NCBI GenBank assembly: GCA_947179485.1
Contig: OX359248.1
Coordinates: 54,756,386-54,820,385 of the forward strand
DNA from: Allacma fusca
Taxonomy: Eukaryota > Arthropoda > Collembola > Symphypleona > Sminthuridae
Reading direction: 5' to 3'
DNA: 64,000 nucleotides
Both the position numbers and the translations under genes were made by a program. Positions 38,971 to 52,231 of the stretch are shown piece by piece. Position 1 is the first letter of the stretch. Every line of letters starts with the position of its first letter. Under the pieces are notes generated by a model. It was not told the origin of the DNA. It worked only from the letters and a program-made list of their open reading frames with translations, and searched no databases.

Positions 38971-39178
38971 AAACTCAACTCGTGACTGGAAATCTGCTCC
39001 GCTTCCTCTTCCCGTATCATTTACCGGCCAAATACTAGCGTAAAATACGTCGTACGTTTTTGAAACGTTGGACGTCATAGGATTGAACATAGACGTCGTA
39101 GAATAATTACATTTGAATCCTGTTTCCCATATACTTGGATTCCTCTCTATTGTCTCATTTTTCCTCACGTGGTTGTAT
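38971..39178 (-). CDS. Candidate exon, minus strand, unknown
   Basis: A 208-bp minus-strand segment is open for 69 codons, has raised GC content in its middle, and ends at a consensus donor (GAGTTT|GTAAGT, 38970-38965). The acceptor (GAAGCTTTAG, ending 39179) has a poor pyrimidine tract. The peptide contains sequons NYS, NVS and NDT and the run SIWPVNDTGRGSGADFQSRV. No family is recognised. It has the same entry and exit phases as the exon at 4177-4393, which may be coincidence. Confidence 0.2.
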
Positions 39179-42100
39179 CTAAAGCTTCAATGTGTTTTTG
39201 CAATAGTTTAATACAGTCATTGACATTGAAGGGCTAAATCTATGATTCAACAACGTAAAAATGTTCTGTTATGGAAATTTTTGAATCAGACTAATCATTA
39301 TCAATCTACAAACTTCTTCCGTATGCCGTTCCATCTCGCTACAAAATTATCCCTAATAGGGGGAATATTTTCATTTAATAACATAATGTTCTTCTGAAGA
39401 AAACAGTTGACGTAGGAATGTGTTTAAACTTTTTTGCCCTTGTATAGACAGCACTTGTATAAATCTATACAGTATCTTTTAGACATAGAAAGTACACTTT
39501 TGAATATCACCAATACTGAGCTGTTCATAAGAGTAAGAACTGCTTCCAGAATTTTGAGGGTGAGAAAACAATTATTCTGTCGATATAAATTAAAATTGTG
39601 CATATTATACTGTCCATGTGTTTGTAACTTTTCTCAGGTAAATCATACCGTACGTCCATGAGTGTGTAATAAATGTATATAAACTGCATTCTCAATGATT
39701 AATGACGGGTTATTCCTGTATTTTCCAGACTGATATTGTGTGTGGAGTGTGTTTGTTATTTGTATTAATTGAAGCGCATATATAGCAATAAGTGTAAGTT
39801 ATGAGATGTCGTGGCTTTTGTTTGAATTTGTAAATAACCGTGGGAATAATTCCCTGTTTTTTGTTTCCACGAGAGCTTGTGGTTTCCCGCTTGCAATGAC
39901 ATTTTTGCAGGAATACACGTTTAAGCTATGTGCACTGGCTTGCAAGGAAACAATATTTGATACAATCACGGAACTCACTCCCCGTATTTTTATCTGGAAA
40001 AAATGTTTCAATTTTCACGTATAAGTATGTACACAGTTACACAGTACATGTATGTACAGTATGTACATACTAATTTATTATTGGTTCTGTTTCTCTCTAT
40101 TTAAACATGTACTTTCATATAATTATGTATGCACCGAGTTTACATGTAATTGTTTCTAAAGTTGATATCTATCAATATAAATTGATACATATGGGTTCCT
40201 GTAAATCCCTACGTACTTGCCTTGTAATTGTCTGATAAGGTGTTCCTCGTGTGGGAACTTAGGAGAACTAAAAGTTCTGAATGGGAAGTTTGAAATATCG
40301 TCAATATCATGAAAATTATGCTCGTGCATATTATGTACATATATGGATACATAGCGATTTTTTTTGTATTCCTCTCACTCTCTGATTGTTACAATGGACT
40401 TGTAAGCAAGTTATTGTCTGTCTGTGTATCCGGTATATGCCCTATAGCGGCTTCATTAAAAGGAATTTTGTGAATGAAAGTCTGACGTAAAGTAGAATTT
40501 GATGGTAGTTTTAATGGAGATGAAATTAGTGGTGGAACGTCATCACCATTGTAATAATAGATTGCATATAAATTACATATTATCTTTCTGTATTGTTATA
40601 GTACCTATTGTTTCACATCTCCCATCAATTGGCTGACCGCTAAGAGCCCTTAATGTGTGTTACATAACATTGTTACATTTTTACGTGCATACTTGTACAA
40701 GTTGTAATTTCTTAATGTGATAACAGCAATCAATTTCTTGATGGCTCTTTTTTTTCCTCCAACGACTATATCATTGTAATCTGACGGAAAGAGCAAAAAG
40801 GAATAAAAATGCTTTCCTCGGATGGGTTCCCTGTATCATTGCGTCACTCAGGATTTTATGTGTACGCATTTTTTAATGTCATGCCTCGAGAGTTAGTTAC
40901 AGGAAGACCGGGGTCAGACGCATTTGGTGTTTTTAATAACACCATCCTGACTTTACAGAAATTTATGAAACATTACGGAGCAGAGCAGTGTAGGTGGAGC
41001 GAGGGAAAGACATGAGCGATATGATCTATGTATGTGAGATTACATACATCAGTCGGATCAGTTTAAAAAAATTGTCTGTAATAGTAAAATATGAAAGAAG
41101 ATAAATTATTATTATTGTTATGAAGATTTTATTACCTACTAAGAGGAGAACTCTTGTTCTGAGTCTGAAAAAAAATTTAAAAAGTTGTCTTGGGAGACTG
41201 AATCACATGAGAAATTGAGGGGTAACTTTTATTGGATTTAAGGGTATAATTACATAATTTAATAATGACATGCAATGACCCCACGCTAGTAAAGGAGCTC
41301 CTTTTAGGAACATTTTCATTGTAGTGAGAAAAACATTGTCACATTCCCGTCTACCATGCACTCTAAAAGTTTCCTTCTCACAACGGAGAAAGATTTTGGA
41401 AGCGATTTATGTTTACCTGGGGGTCACATTTTGCTGCATTTCGTGTTATTCTTTTTAATTACAGGGTGCTTTCTGTGTGTTCACTTTTAGGATTATTTTA
41501 TTATTCCTATGCACTATGATTGATAAGGGGAAGGGGGGAGGTATGAAGGTTGGGTTTGCTCCTAAGAATGGATGACAATAATATGAGCACAATGACTGCT
41601 GATGTAAATCAAGATGCGGATTTTTATGAACATCCGTTTGCCATATTCCCAGTTGTTTATGTTTTCTTTTATCTTATCTCTGTCTATGACGGGGGACTCT
41701 GAGGATTCCGCTGTACATAGAGGATCTTCTCTATATTTATTTCTACTTTCATACTATAAATAATTTACATATACGTACTTTTGTATCTACATACATATAT
41801 CGTAATAGTAAATAATGTAGTAGAATTGTGGGATTCATAATTACATACAAAAATATGAAAATACCTATTTGGCTCTGGGGTAATTAAACTCATTGTGTAA
41901 TTCTGCGTGGCAAGTTTATTAATAATAATTCTAGTGTAAAATAAAATGAATGAGAGTTCTAGAGGCAGGAAGTTCGGCCGCCTTCCCGTATATCCTCACT
42001 ACACTCACTCATAGACTCATTCACTCACTCTCTCACTCATTATGACTAAATGGACTTGTAAGTATCTCACTCTATGACTTTTATCAGTATTTTATTTAAA

Positions 42101-43837
42101 GACCTTGAAGGTGGTCATTAACAATATGTTACCTTGTCTGGCTTTGATATCAATGGGTAGTATCTAGCAGGGCTTTTTATCTTCCCCTCTTATCCATCGC
42201 ACTCATGTATGTACATATGTACCTCTCGTACATATCCTGGTGCTGGGTTAATGATTATGCCGAGTTGTTTGTCTTGTGTTTGTGTGTGTCTGTGTGTGTG
42301 TGTGTGTCTGTGTCTGTGTATGTGGAAACATCGGAAACCGCAATGAAAAAACTTGTTTATTAGTTTACTAAATTATATATAAAATCCCATCAAAGCTAAT
42401 GTGTATAATGTCATCGGAATTGCAACAACCTATATATATAAGTATATCTATATATAAATTCGATATATTGTTCTGTAATAATTTTTTTATACAGTGTATA
42501 GATAGATATCCAAATACTATACGCTCATATGCGTATCCCTTTGAGAAAATAATTCTCCTACTAATTAATTATTATACACTCTGAGATACAGCACACTGGA
42601 TATTTGAGGGCTATTTTAGAAATGTCTTTGTTGTTTTCGATCAAATGAAATGAATGAAAAGTAATTACCTTGTTTATAAGTGAACTGTGTATATCTGCTC
42701 GTAAGATTGAGTTATTAGATAGATATATATTACATTGCGTACACAAGGGGCCTGTGCGGGAGTGAGGAAATTAGCCGGACACAGTATAGACACATATAGA
42801 CACAGACACATAGATAAGGATAAAAAATAGCATTGGTTGTGGAGGACAGGGCAGCCCGAACAATATCCATAATTAATTTCTTTGGCATATTATCCAGTCT
42901 GCGTAGAGTAGTAATTAATTATCACCGGAGTAATTGAAGTTACAGAGGAAAACATCTACAACAACAGAAGCTAGAAGGTATGTTACATATGTATGTGCAT
43001 GCAGGGTGCATTAAAATTATTCCTGCCCTTCGAACTCCTATATAGTAAAATACAGCGTCAGTATTTGTGCCATAGGCAATACTCAGGTCCTTCATTTTCG
43101 TAGGAAATTTTGTGGGAGATTTTGTAAATATAATTAATTGATCCGGACGACATGACTATAGTAGATAGGCTCTACGGGCATAAGGTTAGATTATTTTGAG
43201 CAAGATTAGAGCAAATTTGTCTCCTGGAATATTAAATTGAGTTTGGTTAAAAAAAAATATAGGAATAGTTGGGGATTTTGTAAAGGAAAATGTGCTGACA
43301 TTTTGTAATTGTTAAAACTTGACTTCCTTATTTTAGAGGAAATTTTGTTTATGGATTCATTTCCACGATTTTCAATTCCTGTGTTAGTTCAATAACATTT
43401 CCGAGGCTATATGTTGTTTACAGTTATTATTAAGTAAAATTTAGAAATTCTGAATTTCTTATTGGAATTTATATCTGTACAATATTTAGGAATTTGTCTA
43501 CTAAATTTAATTTTCTTTTGAAACAAAATAACAATAAAGTTTTAGAAACTTGTAAGTTGCGGGGTACAGATTTTTTGGTAACCTGTATGTATGTATACTA
43601 TACATATCTGTGCATATAACCTTTGAGAAGGGAAATCCGAAGTTTTACCTATCTCCGGCTTGCATCTCAGCAATAACAGAGAATTGAATTTGCCAACGAC
43701 TCCCAGAATGTTATATGCACAAGTTGTGAAACCAATCCAGTTTTGTTCCAGTCCAGCTGCCACTGTTTGAGTTTTTGTACGTCCGTGACTACCCTACTAA
43801 TAATAATTATTGTTGCCTTCATCAATGACGTCCAGTA
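39179..43837. other. Non-coding DNA
   Basis: AT-rich. A 68-codon ATG-started frame at 40809-41015 (+) lies in somewhat GC-richer sequence (DGFPVSLRHSGFYVYAFFNV near its start) but resembles no family I know. Nothing else is supported. Confidence 0.5.
42280..42320. repeat. (GT)n microsatellite, interrupted
   Basis: TG units broken by several CTG variants, so probably old. Confidence 0.85.
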
Positions 43838-44102
43838 CAGTCCACTCTCATCCTTGTAGACTCCCTGGAGAAGTATGTAACTCCTGCTTGTATGTAATTA
43901 TATACTTACATACATACATAATTATGTATAGGTATAGTTGAGGTTAAAATATTTTAGGCACATTACTATTTAATTAGTTTGTTATTTACCACAGTGTTTT
44001 TTTTCTTTCCAAACTCCTTCAGGTAATTACACATAAGAACATTTACTAATAATAAAGGCCCTGTGATACCTTTAGGGATGCTTGTATAGAGAGCGTGCAC
44101 TA
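43838..44102. mobile_element. MITE-like element, copy 9 (265 bp)
   Basis: The left end CAGTCCACTCTCATCCTTGT is preceded by TA. The right end, reverse-complemented, is TAGTGCACGCTCTCTATACA, followed by TA. Flanking TA on both sides fits TA target-site duplication. Confidence 0.6.
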
Positions 44103-44652
44103 TATATGTACATAATTACCTTAGGGATATAATGCCTGTGTGACTCCTTCAATTTGACTATGATTCCAAGGCAAAGGCCTTAGAGTTTCAGTGTGTAATT
44201 AATTATGTGTTCTTCCTCCCTTGACCACTCGCACATAATATCGGATTACTTGTTAATGTTCTAATGGTTTTTATTGTAAGACCCCCAAAAAAAAATCGTA
44301 CACACATATGTATAGATATAGTGTGAACTAGTGAAATGGACATAATTTTTAATTACCCCTGCTACTTTACTATACGGTGGATGTTCCCCATATCCTCGTT
44401 CATTAACTGGATTTGAAAAGGAACTTGTGGTGGTCAACACCTTGTGCAATGCATAGGTTCAAGTTTTAAGTTCAAGGTCTGATTGTGAGACAGGGGCTTG
44501 TAATATTTTATTCCATACTTATACATAGATATATGTTAGTTAGAATTTGATGCCTGGTTTGACACTTGCACCTTCAAGGGGAAACAAACTTTCAACAACT
44601 CAATAAGCCTTCGGTCATCACTTTCTTGGAAACAAGCATAGCTGGATGTGTA

Positions 44653-44872
44653 CAGTGTGCTCGGGCTATTACTTGGCCCCTTATGAAATAATTGTCTATA
44701 TATCAGACCATACAGTAAATAATTACATTTCCACATTACAATCCCTCCTTTAATACCATATGTTAATTTCAATTCTTCATTAGCAGATCTTGTCTTTATA
44801 TGAGGCTTACATTTATTTACAGTTGAGGAATTTAGGGGAGCACAGGATTCCTTTTATCCCGGGGCTTCACTG
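44653..44872. mobile_element. MITE-like element, copy 10 (220 bp)
   Basis: The left end is CAGTGTGCTCGGGCTATTAC; the right end, reverse-complemented, is CAGTGAAGCCCCGGGATAAA. TA flanks both sides. Confidence 0.55.
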
Positions 44873-45012
44873 TATGTTCAGTAATTAACAGAGACGTTCT
44901 TGTTCATAATTAGAATATCTTAATTAATACCTTCCCTGATAGTTGATGTGGAGTGAATGGAGATGTTTGTTCCGTAATGGGGCTTGGTGTCCTAATAATG
45001 GCGAGATTCAAC

Positions 45013-45212
45013 TGTGGACTGTCACTGTAGGAGACGCCCTTATAACATTTAAAAAAAGAGGTATTTATACAAAAACATTTTTAAGGACAAGGCCCCTTTT
45101 ACGAGATACGGCTGAATTTCATCTTTTTTAAGAGACCGTATAATGCCAGGAGTTGTAAGAGTGTCACATTTTGAAGATTTTTCCCGGGTGCAGTGATAGG
45201 GAGAGTGGACTG
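45013..45212. mobile_element. MITE-like element, copy 11 (about 200 bp)
   Basis: The left end resembles TGTGGACTGTCACTGTAGGA. The right end, reverse-complemented, is CAGTCCACTCTCCCTATCAC, a near-consensus end. It lies 140 bases from copy 10, so the two form a local cluster with copy 9. Confidence 0.5.
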
Positions 45213-45479
45213 TGGATGTATGGAAATGGAGAGGAATATTCTCTTTGCATATGCATAGGACGCGTGTACCTAATATGTAGATAATTACGTCAATAGTATT
45301 TTGTGTGTAGAACGTTATTATTACATTATGAAGAATTTCGCAGAGGTTTTCCAGAGGCTCAAGAAGATAAGTCTTGGTTTTTGCACAGATCAAGTCTTTG
45401 TTATTTACAACCTCTGAGCTGATAAGTTGAGGTTGACTGTACTCAAAGAAGAACCTGTTCTTGTTTTTTCCCTCTGTCC

Positions 45480-45532
<53 letters not shown>

Positions 45533-45545
45533 ACACACACACACA
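45480..45545. repeat. Compound (CT)n(AC)n microsatellite
   Basis: A CT run passes directly into an AC run with one TAC interruption, 66 bases in all. It underlies the longest open frame in the window (minus strand 45049-45660), which is therefore not a gene. Confidence 0.95.
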
Positions 45546-46655
45546 GTCTTAAGAGCCTTGACTTGACTATAGGCAAAGTTTTGAGTTGGAGTTCAATTTT
45601 CGCACAAGTATTCATAATGAGCAAAAAATATTGTTTATCATCTTCATCGTCTTCTTCCACTTCTTGGAAATGTCTTGTTCATCTTGTGTATCCACACCTG
45701 CTGGACAGTGCACTAGTTCTGGGCCTGTCGTCCTAGCTAACACAATTATGGCTTTGACTATATACATATATGCCCAGACGTCACGTTACAGTCCATGAAT
45801 CCAATATATGTAATTACGTATATACATAACTATATCTATAGGTATAAAAGCAACTCTAATGGGAACAAATTTCGACCCTTGGAGCATATACAGATAAAAG
45901 CAATAAATGAAATGCTCTTATTTTTAAGGGGACAAATTTACCATTGAAAACATTTAAAGTATGATTGGGATGGTATATAGGAGCTGTAACTTTTTGAGAA
46001 GCTATAGAATTATATATTTAATAATTATTCTTTATGATTGTGTATGCAACAGGATATTTGAGTGGACCTTCGCAAACTGGGTATGCTGGGTGTTGTTTTT
46101 GTTTTTTGTTTTTGTTGTCCCATGATGATCTCGTCTGTGAGGGATTAGTATTCCTTCCTTGACCAGTACACACAGTGACTTACGTAATCCTCAAATGGAT
46201 AAATTCTTCTACAAGTTTCTCAGGTTTCTTTTCTTTCTCAAGCTCACGTAACCATAGGGGTTTTATAGTCTCTGGACTTACAAATTAGTGTTTGACTTAC
46301 AGTAGGCTACCAGCTACCATGTACGTGCATATATGTGTGTTTGCTTTTACAGTACAATTTTTACATTGCAAGTTTACATTGAAGAGCCTGCTTGTAATAC
46401 CAAATTTTTGCAACTCTACAGAGCCTCATAGTTGTGGATTCGAACAATTTTTTGGCTTACAATAAAACAAACTTTTCGAAGAGGTAATACTGTAATGTTT
46501 TCCCAAAGATTCTTTCCTGTATAGTTATTTCCTTATGGAGAGCTTTTATTCTACTAGGAAACATAAAGCAAGTCAAGGAGTGATGTTTTAAATCCTGAGG
46601 ACTAATATTCTGAAAAATTATTAAAAAGATACATGCAGAGAGAAAACTCACTATT

Positions 46656-46809
46656 CAGGGAATTCCCTTGTAAAAGCAACATTCTCTCACAAGGATGACC
46701 ATATATTTGTAATTGGACTGATTTAAAATATTTATTACATAAGGAAATGCATTTATAGCCCTGACATTTTGTGCCTTTTAGGGTTCCTCTTATAAAGAAG
46801 GATGTATTG
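46656..46809. mobile_element. MITE-like element, copy 12 (about 154 bp)
   Basis: The left end is CAGGGAATTCCCTTGTAAAA. The right end, reverse-complemented, is CAATACATCCTTCTTTATAA and is followed by TA. Moderately diverged. Confidence 0.4.
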
Positions 46810-47105
46810 TACATTCTAAGCTAATATATAATTATTACTGGTTAGCGTGTATTAATTATTACGTACGAAATTGCATAATTGTGCTTTGATTGAGAGGGAC
46901 AGAAAGTGTAATTAAATTGTCAATTGTCATATAGAACTGTAATTATCCGGATTTAAAAATTTGATTAAAATAGAGACATGCTTAATTTTTACGGTCCTTA
47001 TAATTACACACACATATGCGTGATTATGACATGAAATTATAATTTTTGAGTTGTGATGGACAGAGGGAACGTGAAATCTTTTTGGAAGAAACCTCTCCTG
47101 TAGTG

Positions 47106-47141
47106 ATACGCCGTGATTTGATGGAAATAATCACGGCGTAT
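47106..47141. repeat. Perfect 13-bp hairpin
   Basis: ATACGCCGTGATT at 47106-47118 is the exact reverse complement of AATCACGGCGTAT at 47129-47141, with a 10-base loop. It is unusually GC-containing for this region. The function is unknown; it might be the centre of a small inverted-repeat element. Confidence 0.7.
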
Positions 47142-47254
47142 ATATAAATTTTGTGGGGATAAAATTAAGTAATTATTAAAGTTGGGGTGAAAGTGAATTT
47201 TAAAATATTGGTGCTTCTGTAATAGGGATAATGTTTTTGACCTTTTATACAAAA

Positions 47255-47445
47255 GTCTGTAATAAGGAGAGTCACTGTATTTATTTGTATTTAATACTAG
47301 TGGGAAAAATTAAGATTTTGATAGCTGGGAAAGTGAGAAAATGTATTTGGAGAGAAATGTAATTATTATTATGTATAGTTAGAGAGAAAAAAATTCTTTC
47401 ATGGGACTGGGGGTCTGTTACAACAGAGCGAGAGTTGACTGTATC
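47255..47445. repeat. Two MITE-type ends in the same orientation
   Basis: AATAAGGAGAGTCACTG followed by TA (ending about 47278) and ACAGAGCGAGAGTTGACTG followed by TA (ending about 47442) both look like right ends. Left partners are unclear, so these may be overlapping relics. Confidence 0.3.
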
Positions 47446-48468
47446 ATGTGATGTGCTTGGTAGTTCAAAGTCATGCTCCCACATCCTGCTATTGAATGGA
47501 CGTGTAGTAAGAAGGATGATGAGTGTTGTAGAAAAGTTGTTGTATATATTTTGCCCTATGGTGATTTCATATGGCGGAAAGTGCGTAGTAGGAGTTGAAT
47601 GGTGGAGTGTATGAAAAAAAAAAAGGAACGAGACTTTATATTATGAGCAGTGGACTAGAACATTTTTTGTTATCATGGAATGGTCATGGCCGTCCATGAT
47701 AAGATTAAGCAAACCATGGGCATATACATAGTCTATAGGACTGTCTCTGTACGTAGTGCAAACATTTGGGTGGTGTTCACATAGTGCTCTTCGTTACAAG
47801 GAGTAATTGGTATTTCTTTTTTTCATTTATTTAAAACCAGTTAATAAATTCGATTTTTCATCATGCACACTTCTGACAGGCTTTCTCAATCCAGTCATTT
47901 ATTTCAGTATATAAATGTTAGATCTATGAAATTACAGTGCACAGGGACTGTCACAGCAGCCCTATAGTAGGCGGAAAGGCTGTCTACTTATTATACTCTC
48001 AAGTAATTATACCATCAAGTCTGTACACTTCTTAATTGAGTATTTTAGCATGCAAATTTATGCATATAGACGAGCCCGGCACTACAATAATTATTATTAT
48101 AGTCAAACCTCCTTATTAGGAATTTCCTGAATATCCCATATATACTGTATATAATTATATGAGACAAAATACAATTTGGGGCTTAAATACTATTTTACCA
48201 GTTTATGAAAATACGTCTCAAAGCTACAATCCAAACTGATAGGAGTTTTGATATGCCTTGAGGATTTTTGTTGGATGTGAAATGAAAAGAGCAATTAAGT
48301 CCTGCTTGAGGCAGCAAGTGTCGTGGAAATTGAATCTGATGAAATGAAATTGTTCAATAAAAATATCTGTAGTATTATTAGTTTAGTTCATGCACTTATT
48401 AGGGAACACTTTTTTAAATATAGCCTCATGCAAGCACGTACATAAATGAATCTATGTACCTATATGCA

Positions 48469-48496
48469 TGTGTGTGTGTGTGTGTGTGTGTGTGTG
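48469..48496. repeat. (GT)n microsatellite
   Basis: About fourteen TG units. Confidence 0.9.
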
Positions 48497-49389
48497 GATA
48501 TTATAATAGATAGGATCTCTTTGTAATTTCCTCTCGGGATTTTATATCTGTTGCGTAAGCCATATATAAGTATGAGAGTTTTGTTTTTTTTGCACGAACT
48601 GTATGATTATGGATGCGTAATGCGATTTGAATGGGAAAGGCTGGAGTGCGTGATCATATTTAATGACTTGGCCAATGGAAATTGTACTGACGGAGGGGAA
48701 GAAATCCAACACTTGGAAAACAACATGATCATATCCTTCATGTATATATAAATCCAAGTGTGCCCTTAAAATATATATAGAGAGATATGCATGTACTTAA
48801 TAGCTAGTTTAAAAAAAATTGAACTTACAGGAATCTTTCCATGTACTGGTTTATACAGAATAATTATTTCTTATTGTGGAACTAAAATCTCATATTCTTT
48901 TCCATCCCTCAGCGCCCTGTCATCTATTTTTTTTCTATACTGTGTGGCTTGCTCAAGTAGTAGTCAAAATAATATTTTTAATGTCCATATATTCCCTCAA
49001 CTCTGATCAAGTATCCTGTTCCCTGAGTCTGACTAATGCACGTGAACTCTGGATATAACGGACTTACTTGTGTACTCTGCATATATATATAGAATAGCAT
49101 GGGCTCTACAAATAATAATTATTATTGTTGTATAGAAATAAATATTTAAACATAAATTTATAACAATTTAGGGGATCCTTTTACGGGGACTCTTTTCGCA
49201 AGTATGGACTGGGCATCTTATTTGTAAATATTTTATTATTATCTTTCCGGAGCAGGCTGGAGTTATGAAAGATATTTTTTGCACTTTATCCTCTGAAACT
49301 ATACACTCGAGGCTGCATCCGGTCTCTGTTGTGCAATTTCAATTTGTGACAGGGAAGAGTCACTTTTGACTGGGAAATCTTACTATGTT

Positions 49390-49508
49390 CAGCCCCATTG
49401 TCATAAGAGGAATTTTCTGAGGGGTCAACAATATTCATATGTGAATTTCCCACTTACCATCTGATGGGCTACACATTAAGGCCATGCTCTTACAGCGGGA
49501 GTGTATTG
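49390..49508. mobile_element. MITE-like element, copy 13 (119 bp)
   Basis: The left end is CAGCCCCATTGTCATAAGAG. The right end, reverse-complemented, is CAATACACTCCCGCTGTAAG and is followed by TA. The smallest two-ended copy. Confidence 0.45.
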
Positions 49509-50210
49509 TAAATACTTACACAGTTAAGAGTTAAGAGATATTATAGATGCATGATGGGTTCTTTTGTAGGATGAAATTGCAGAGTTCTAGGGAATTTTGA
49601 GTTAACCTCTTGTCCCCTTTGAGTGGAGAAGAAATAAAAAAAACTTGTGTCTTACATCCAGTCCCATTTCTTAGAATGGAAGAATTTCCACAAACGTGCG
49701 GGATGGATCAAAAGGATTTATCCCTCCTTCTGTTTTATTCCTTCCGGTGTGTTTTTATTTTCTACCTTTTACATATTACTATTTTACGGATTAGAAATGG
49801 AAATGGATTTTTTTTTCTAACGGGAAGGAAACTATACAAGGGGTTGAGAATACGTCTGTAACGATGTACTTATGCAACTAGACAAATTGATAGGTATTGT
49901 AATAGATACATCCATTTCACTTTATGAATTAAATACAGTGCTATAAAGTATAAATTTGAGTGTGCAATGGAGCGGTTGATGACCGAAGGAATTTTTGCTT
50001 TCCTGGAATTAATATATTTATCCTACATGGAATGCATGTGTACTGCAAAATCTCGATATATTTAGGGTTTTGCATGTGTAGGGGATCCGATCTTTGTGCC
50101 CATTGCAAGACCTACAGATATTTCGTATATTGTAAGTATTGGGATGAAACTCTCCTTTACAGTAATTAACAATGTGGTAGATGGGAATGTGAGGAGATTG
50201 ACGTAGAACC

Positions 50211-50250
50211 AAGGGGTCTCTTATAGTACGAGTGCACTTCACGTGCACTC
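50211..50250. repeat. Single MITE-type end with 8-bp inverted repeat
   Basis: GGGGTCTCTTATAGTACGAG followed by TGCACT matches the right end of the dispersed TA-type family. Directly after it, GAGTGCAC and GTGCACTC form a perfect 8-bp inverted repeat with a 5-base spacer, as if two ends met head to head. No matching left end was found. Confidence 0.4.
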
Positions 50251-50837
50251 CTCCTCCCTTCCAAGTGTTGAGTTTTGTTAATAAACTGGAGTCTGCAGGA
50301 CAAGAGCTTTTAAAAGTGGATTTAATGTAGTCATTAGGCAGGTACTCAATGGATCCTCTATTGTTTTAACTCCTCACGGATGAACATCTTGTTCGAGGGT
50401 ATTCAAGGTTCTTATCAGTTTTCAAATATTATTGAGGTTTTATGGGCAACCATATCTTTACAATGCAAACTATGTATGTAGACATGGGCAGATGAGATAC
50501 TCCACTTTATGTAACACATACTATTTTATATGTGTGCCTCTTGATAATATTTCAATTGTTATATGACATAGTGTCGTACATAGGTCGATATTTCTTTTCA
50601 GGAAAAAACACACTTTTAGGGGTTTGGAGAGAAACTGAGAAACTTGATTTGGTCCGTTTGAAAAACAGACGGAAATAATATGTAGGAAAATATTATTGTA
50701 AAACAAAATTCCTCTCCGTATTTTCGCCATCAAAAAATATTTTTGATTTCGTTTCTTCATCGTATGGGTTCGTAAACATGTTTTTGCTGTAATGACTCCC
50801 TGCAGAGGGTCCGTGTGCAGACATCTGTTTATATGTG

Positions 50838-51028
50838 TAGTCAAATCTCGCTCTGAAGGAGCAACCTTTGGAGGAATCCTCGCTATAAGGGATCTTTATA
50901 GAGGCAAAAATATTTTGACAGGTTCCCACCGTTCAACAGAATGTTAAATTTTTTTCTACTCTCACCTTACCGGGATATAAGTTAACTTCTGCGTCTTTTA
51001 GGAGTGCTCCTGTAGAAAGACATTGCAA
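50838..51028. mobile_element. MITE-like element, copy 14 (about 190 bp)
   Basis: The left end resembles AGTCAAATCTCGCTCTGAAG. The right end, reverse-complemented, is TGCAATGTCTTTCTACAGGA. An internal CTCGCTATAAGGG motif at about 50880 suggests a second, nested end. Confidence 0.4.
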
Positions 51029-52032
51029 TTTTTGGGAACTACTTTACTCCAACTTTCCAAATCCTCAAAAATATCTGCAAATTTAGTTTCGCATACCGTC
51101 AGGAAAATTTAAAATAACGAAAAATCAGATTTATCCCATTTAGGAAAAAATTGTAAGTTTTATAAAACAGCGGAAGTCGTAGGTTTTAAAATTTTGTGGG
51201 GTACCTATACCTATGTAATTACTTATATTTTTTCTAAACTGTTTTAGATTTTTTGTAGTCTCAAATAAAATTTTTAGGGAATGTTATAATTAAACTGTCA
51301 AATATTTATCGGACACTAGTTTTTGCCTGCTGTCCCGATTAGAGCAATATGTTGGACAGATTTCATAAGAAAAACTTGGCCATGTATTGTACTTATATTC
51401 TGCATTTAATTCTGGGAATTGTGATATTGTGAATGGAATTTTATCTAGTGCAAATAATAAAAAGCTCACATGCCTCGTTGTTGTGATTGGGATCCTGTGC
51501 AAAAATAATTATGTATATTACCATATTTGCATGGGATGATAATGGAAGTTGTAAAGGGGGAAAATAGAGTGGATACGATATATACCTCTTTACAAATGGA
51601 GATTTTCAATGAAAGAGATTACTGTTTGAGCAAGTTTTTATCAAACTGCTGACTCCCACTGGTTTTTTCACGAGGCAGCATTTTATTGGAGTGAGGTGAT
51701 GGAGTGTGTGTTTATAATATCTGGGACTTTTAATATGCTGTTGAAGCATTTATAGTATGCAGTAAAAATATACAAGTGAGATAAAATGAGGGTGAGATTA
51801 AATAATGCGCAAATTTTTGTCTTTGACAATGTTTTGCACAAATGAAGCTTTTCATATCATCTTCCAGAGCTCATGTATAATTTAAAACATATGGAAATCT
51901 CTCACTTATTTACATATACGTAGATACATATGTAGAAAAGTACATTTCTACGTAGATACAATGTTTAACGGTCCCATCTGCCGAGCTTGCTCAACGTGAG
52001 ATGCCACACTACTGTATATAGGATCTAGTATA

Positions 52033-52231
52033 CAGTGTCCTTTGGTTGTAACAGTGCAACAATTCCCTTACCAAAATGCCAGGCTTGTGCACGACTAAAA
52101 AGTAATAAACAAAAATAAAGGTAAAAAAATTTACATTGGGGTAATTGACAGGGGTTTGAAATTGAGGGTTATTTCCCTCAAAACAGTTGTCATTTAAGGA
52201 TGAGGTCCGTTGTTGTAACAAGAGATCCCTG
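52033..52231. mobile_element. MITE-like element, copy 15 (199 bp)
   Basis: The left end is CAGTGTCCTTTGGTTGTAAC; the right end, reverse-complemented, is CAGGGATCTCTTGTTACAAC. TA flanks both sides. Confidence 0.5.

Noticed and set aside
40809-41015. 68-codon plus-strand frame with ATG and raised GC
   Set aside because: No known family and no supporting context; kept only as a remark in the non-coding entry.
45049-45660. 203-codon open frame on the minus strand, the longest in the window
   Set aside because: It runs through the (CT)n(AC)n microsatellite and an inverted-repeat element and contains no domain-like sequence.
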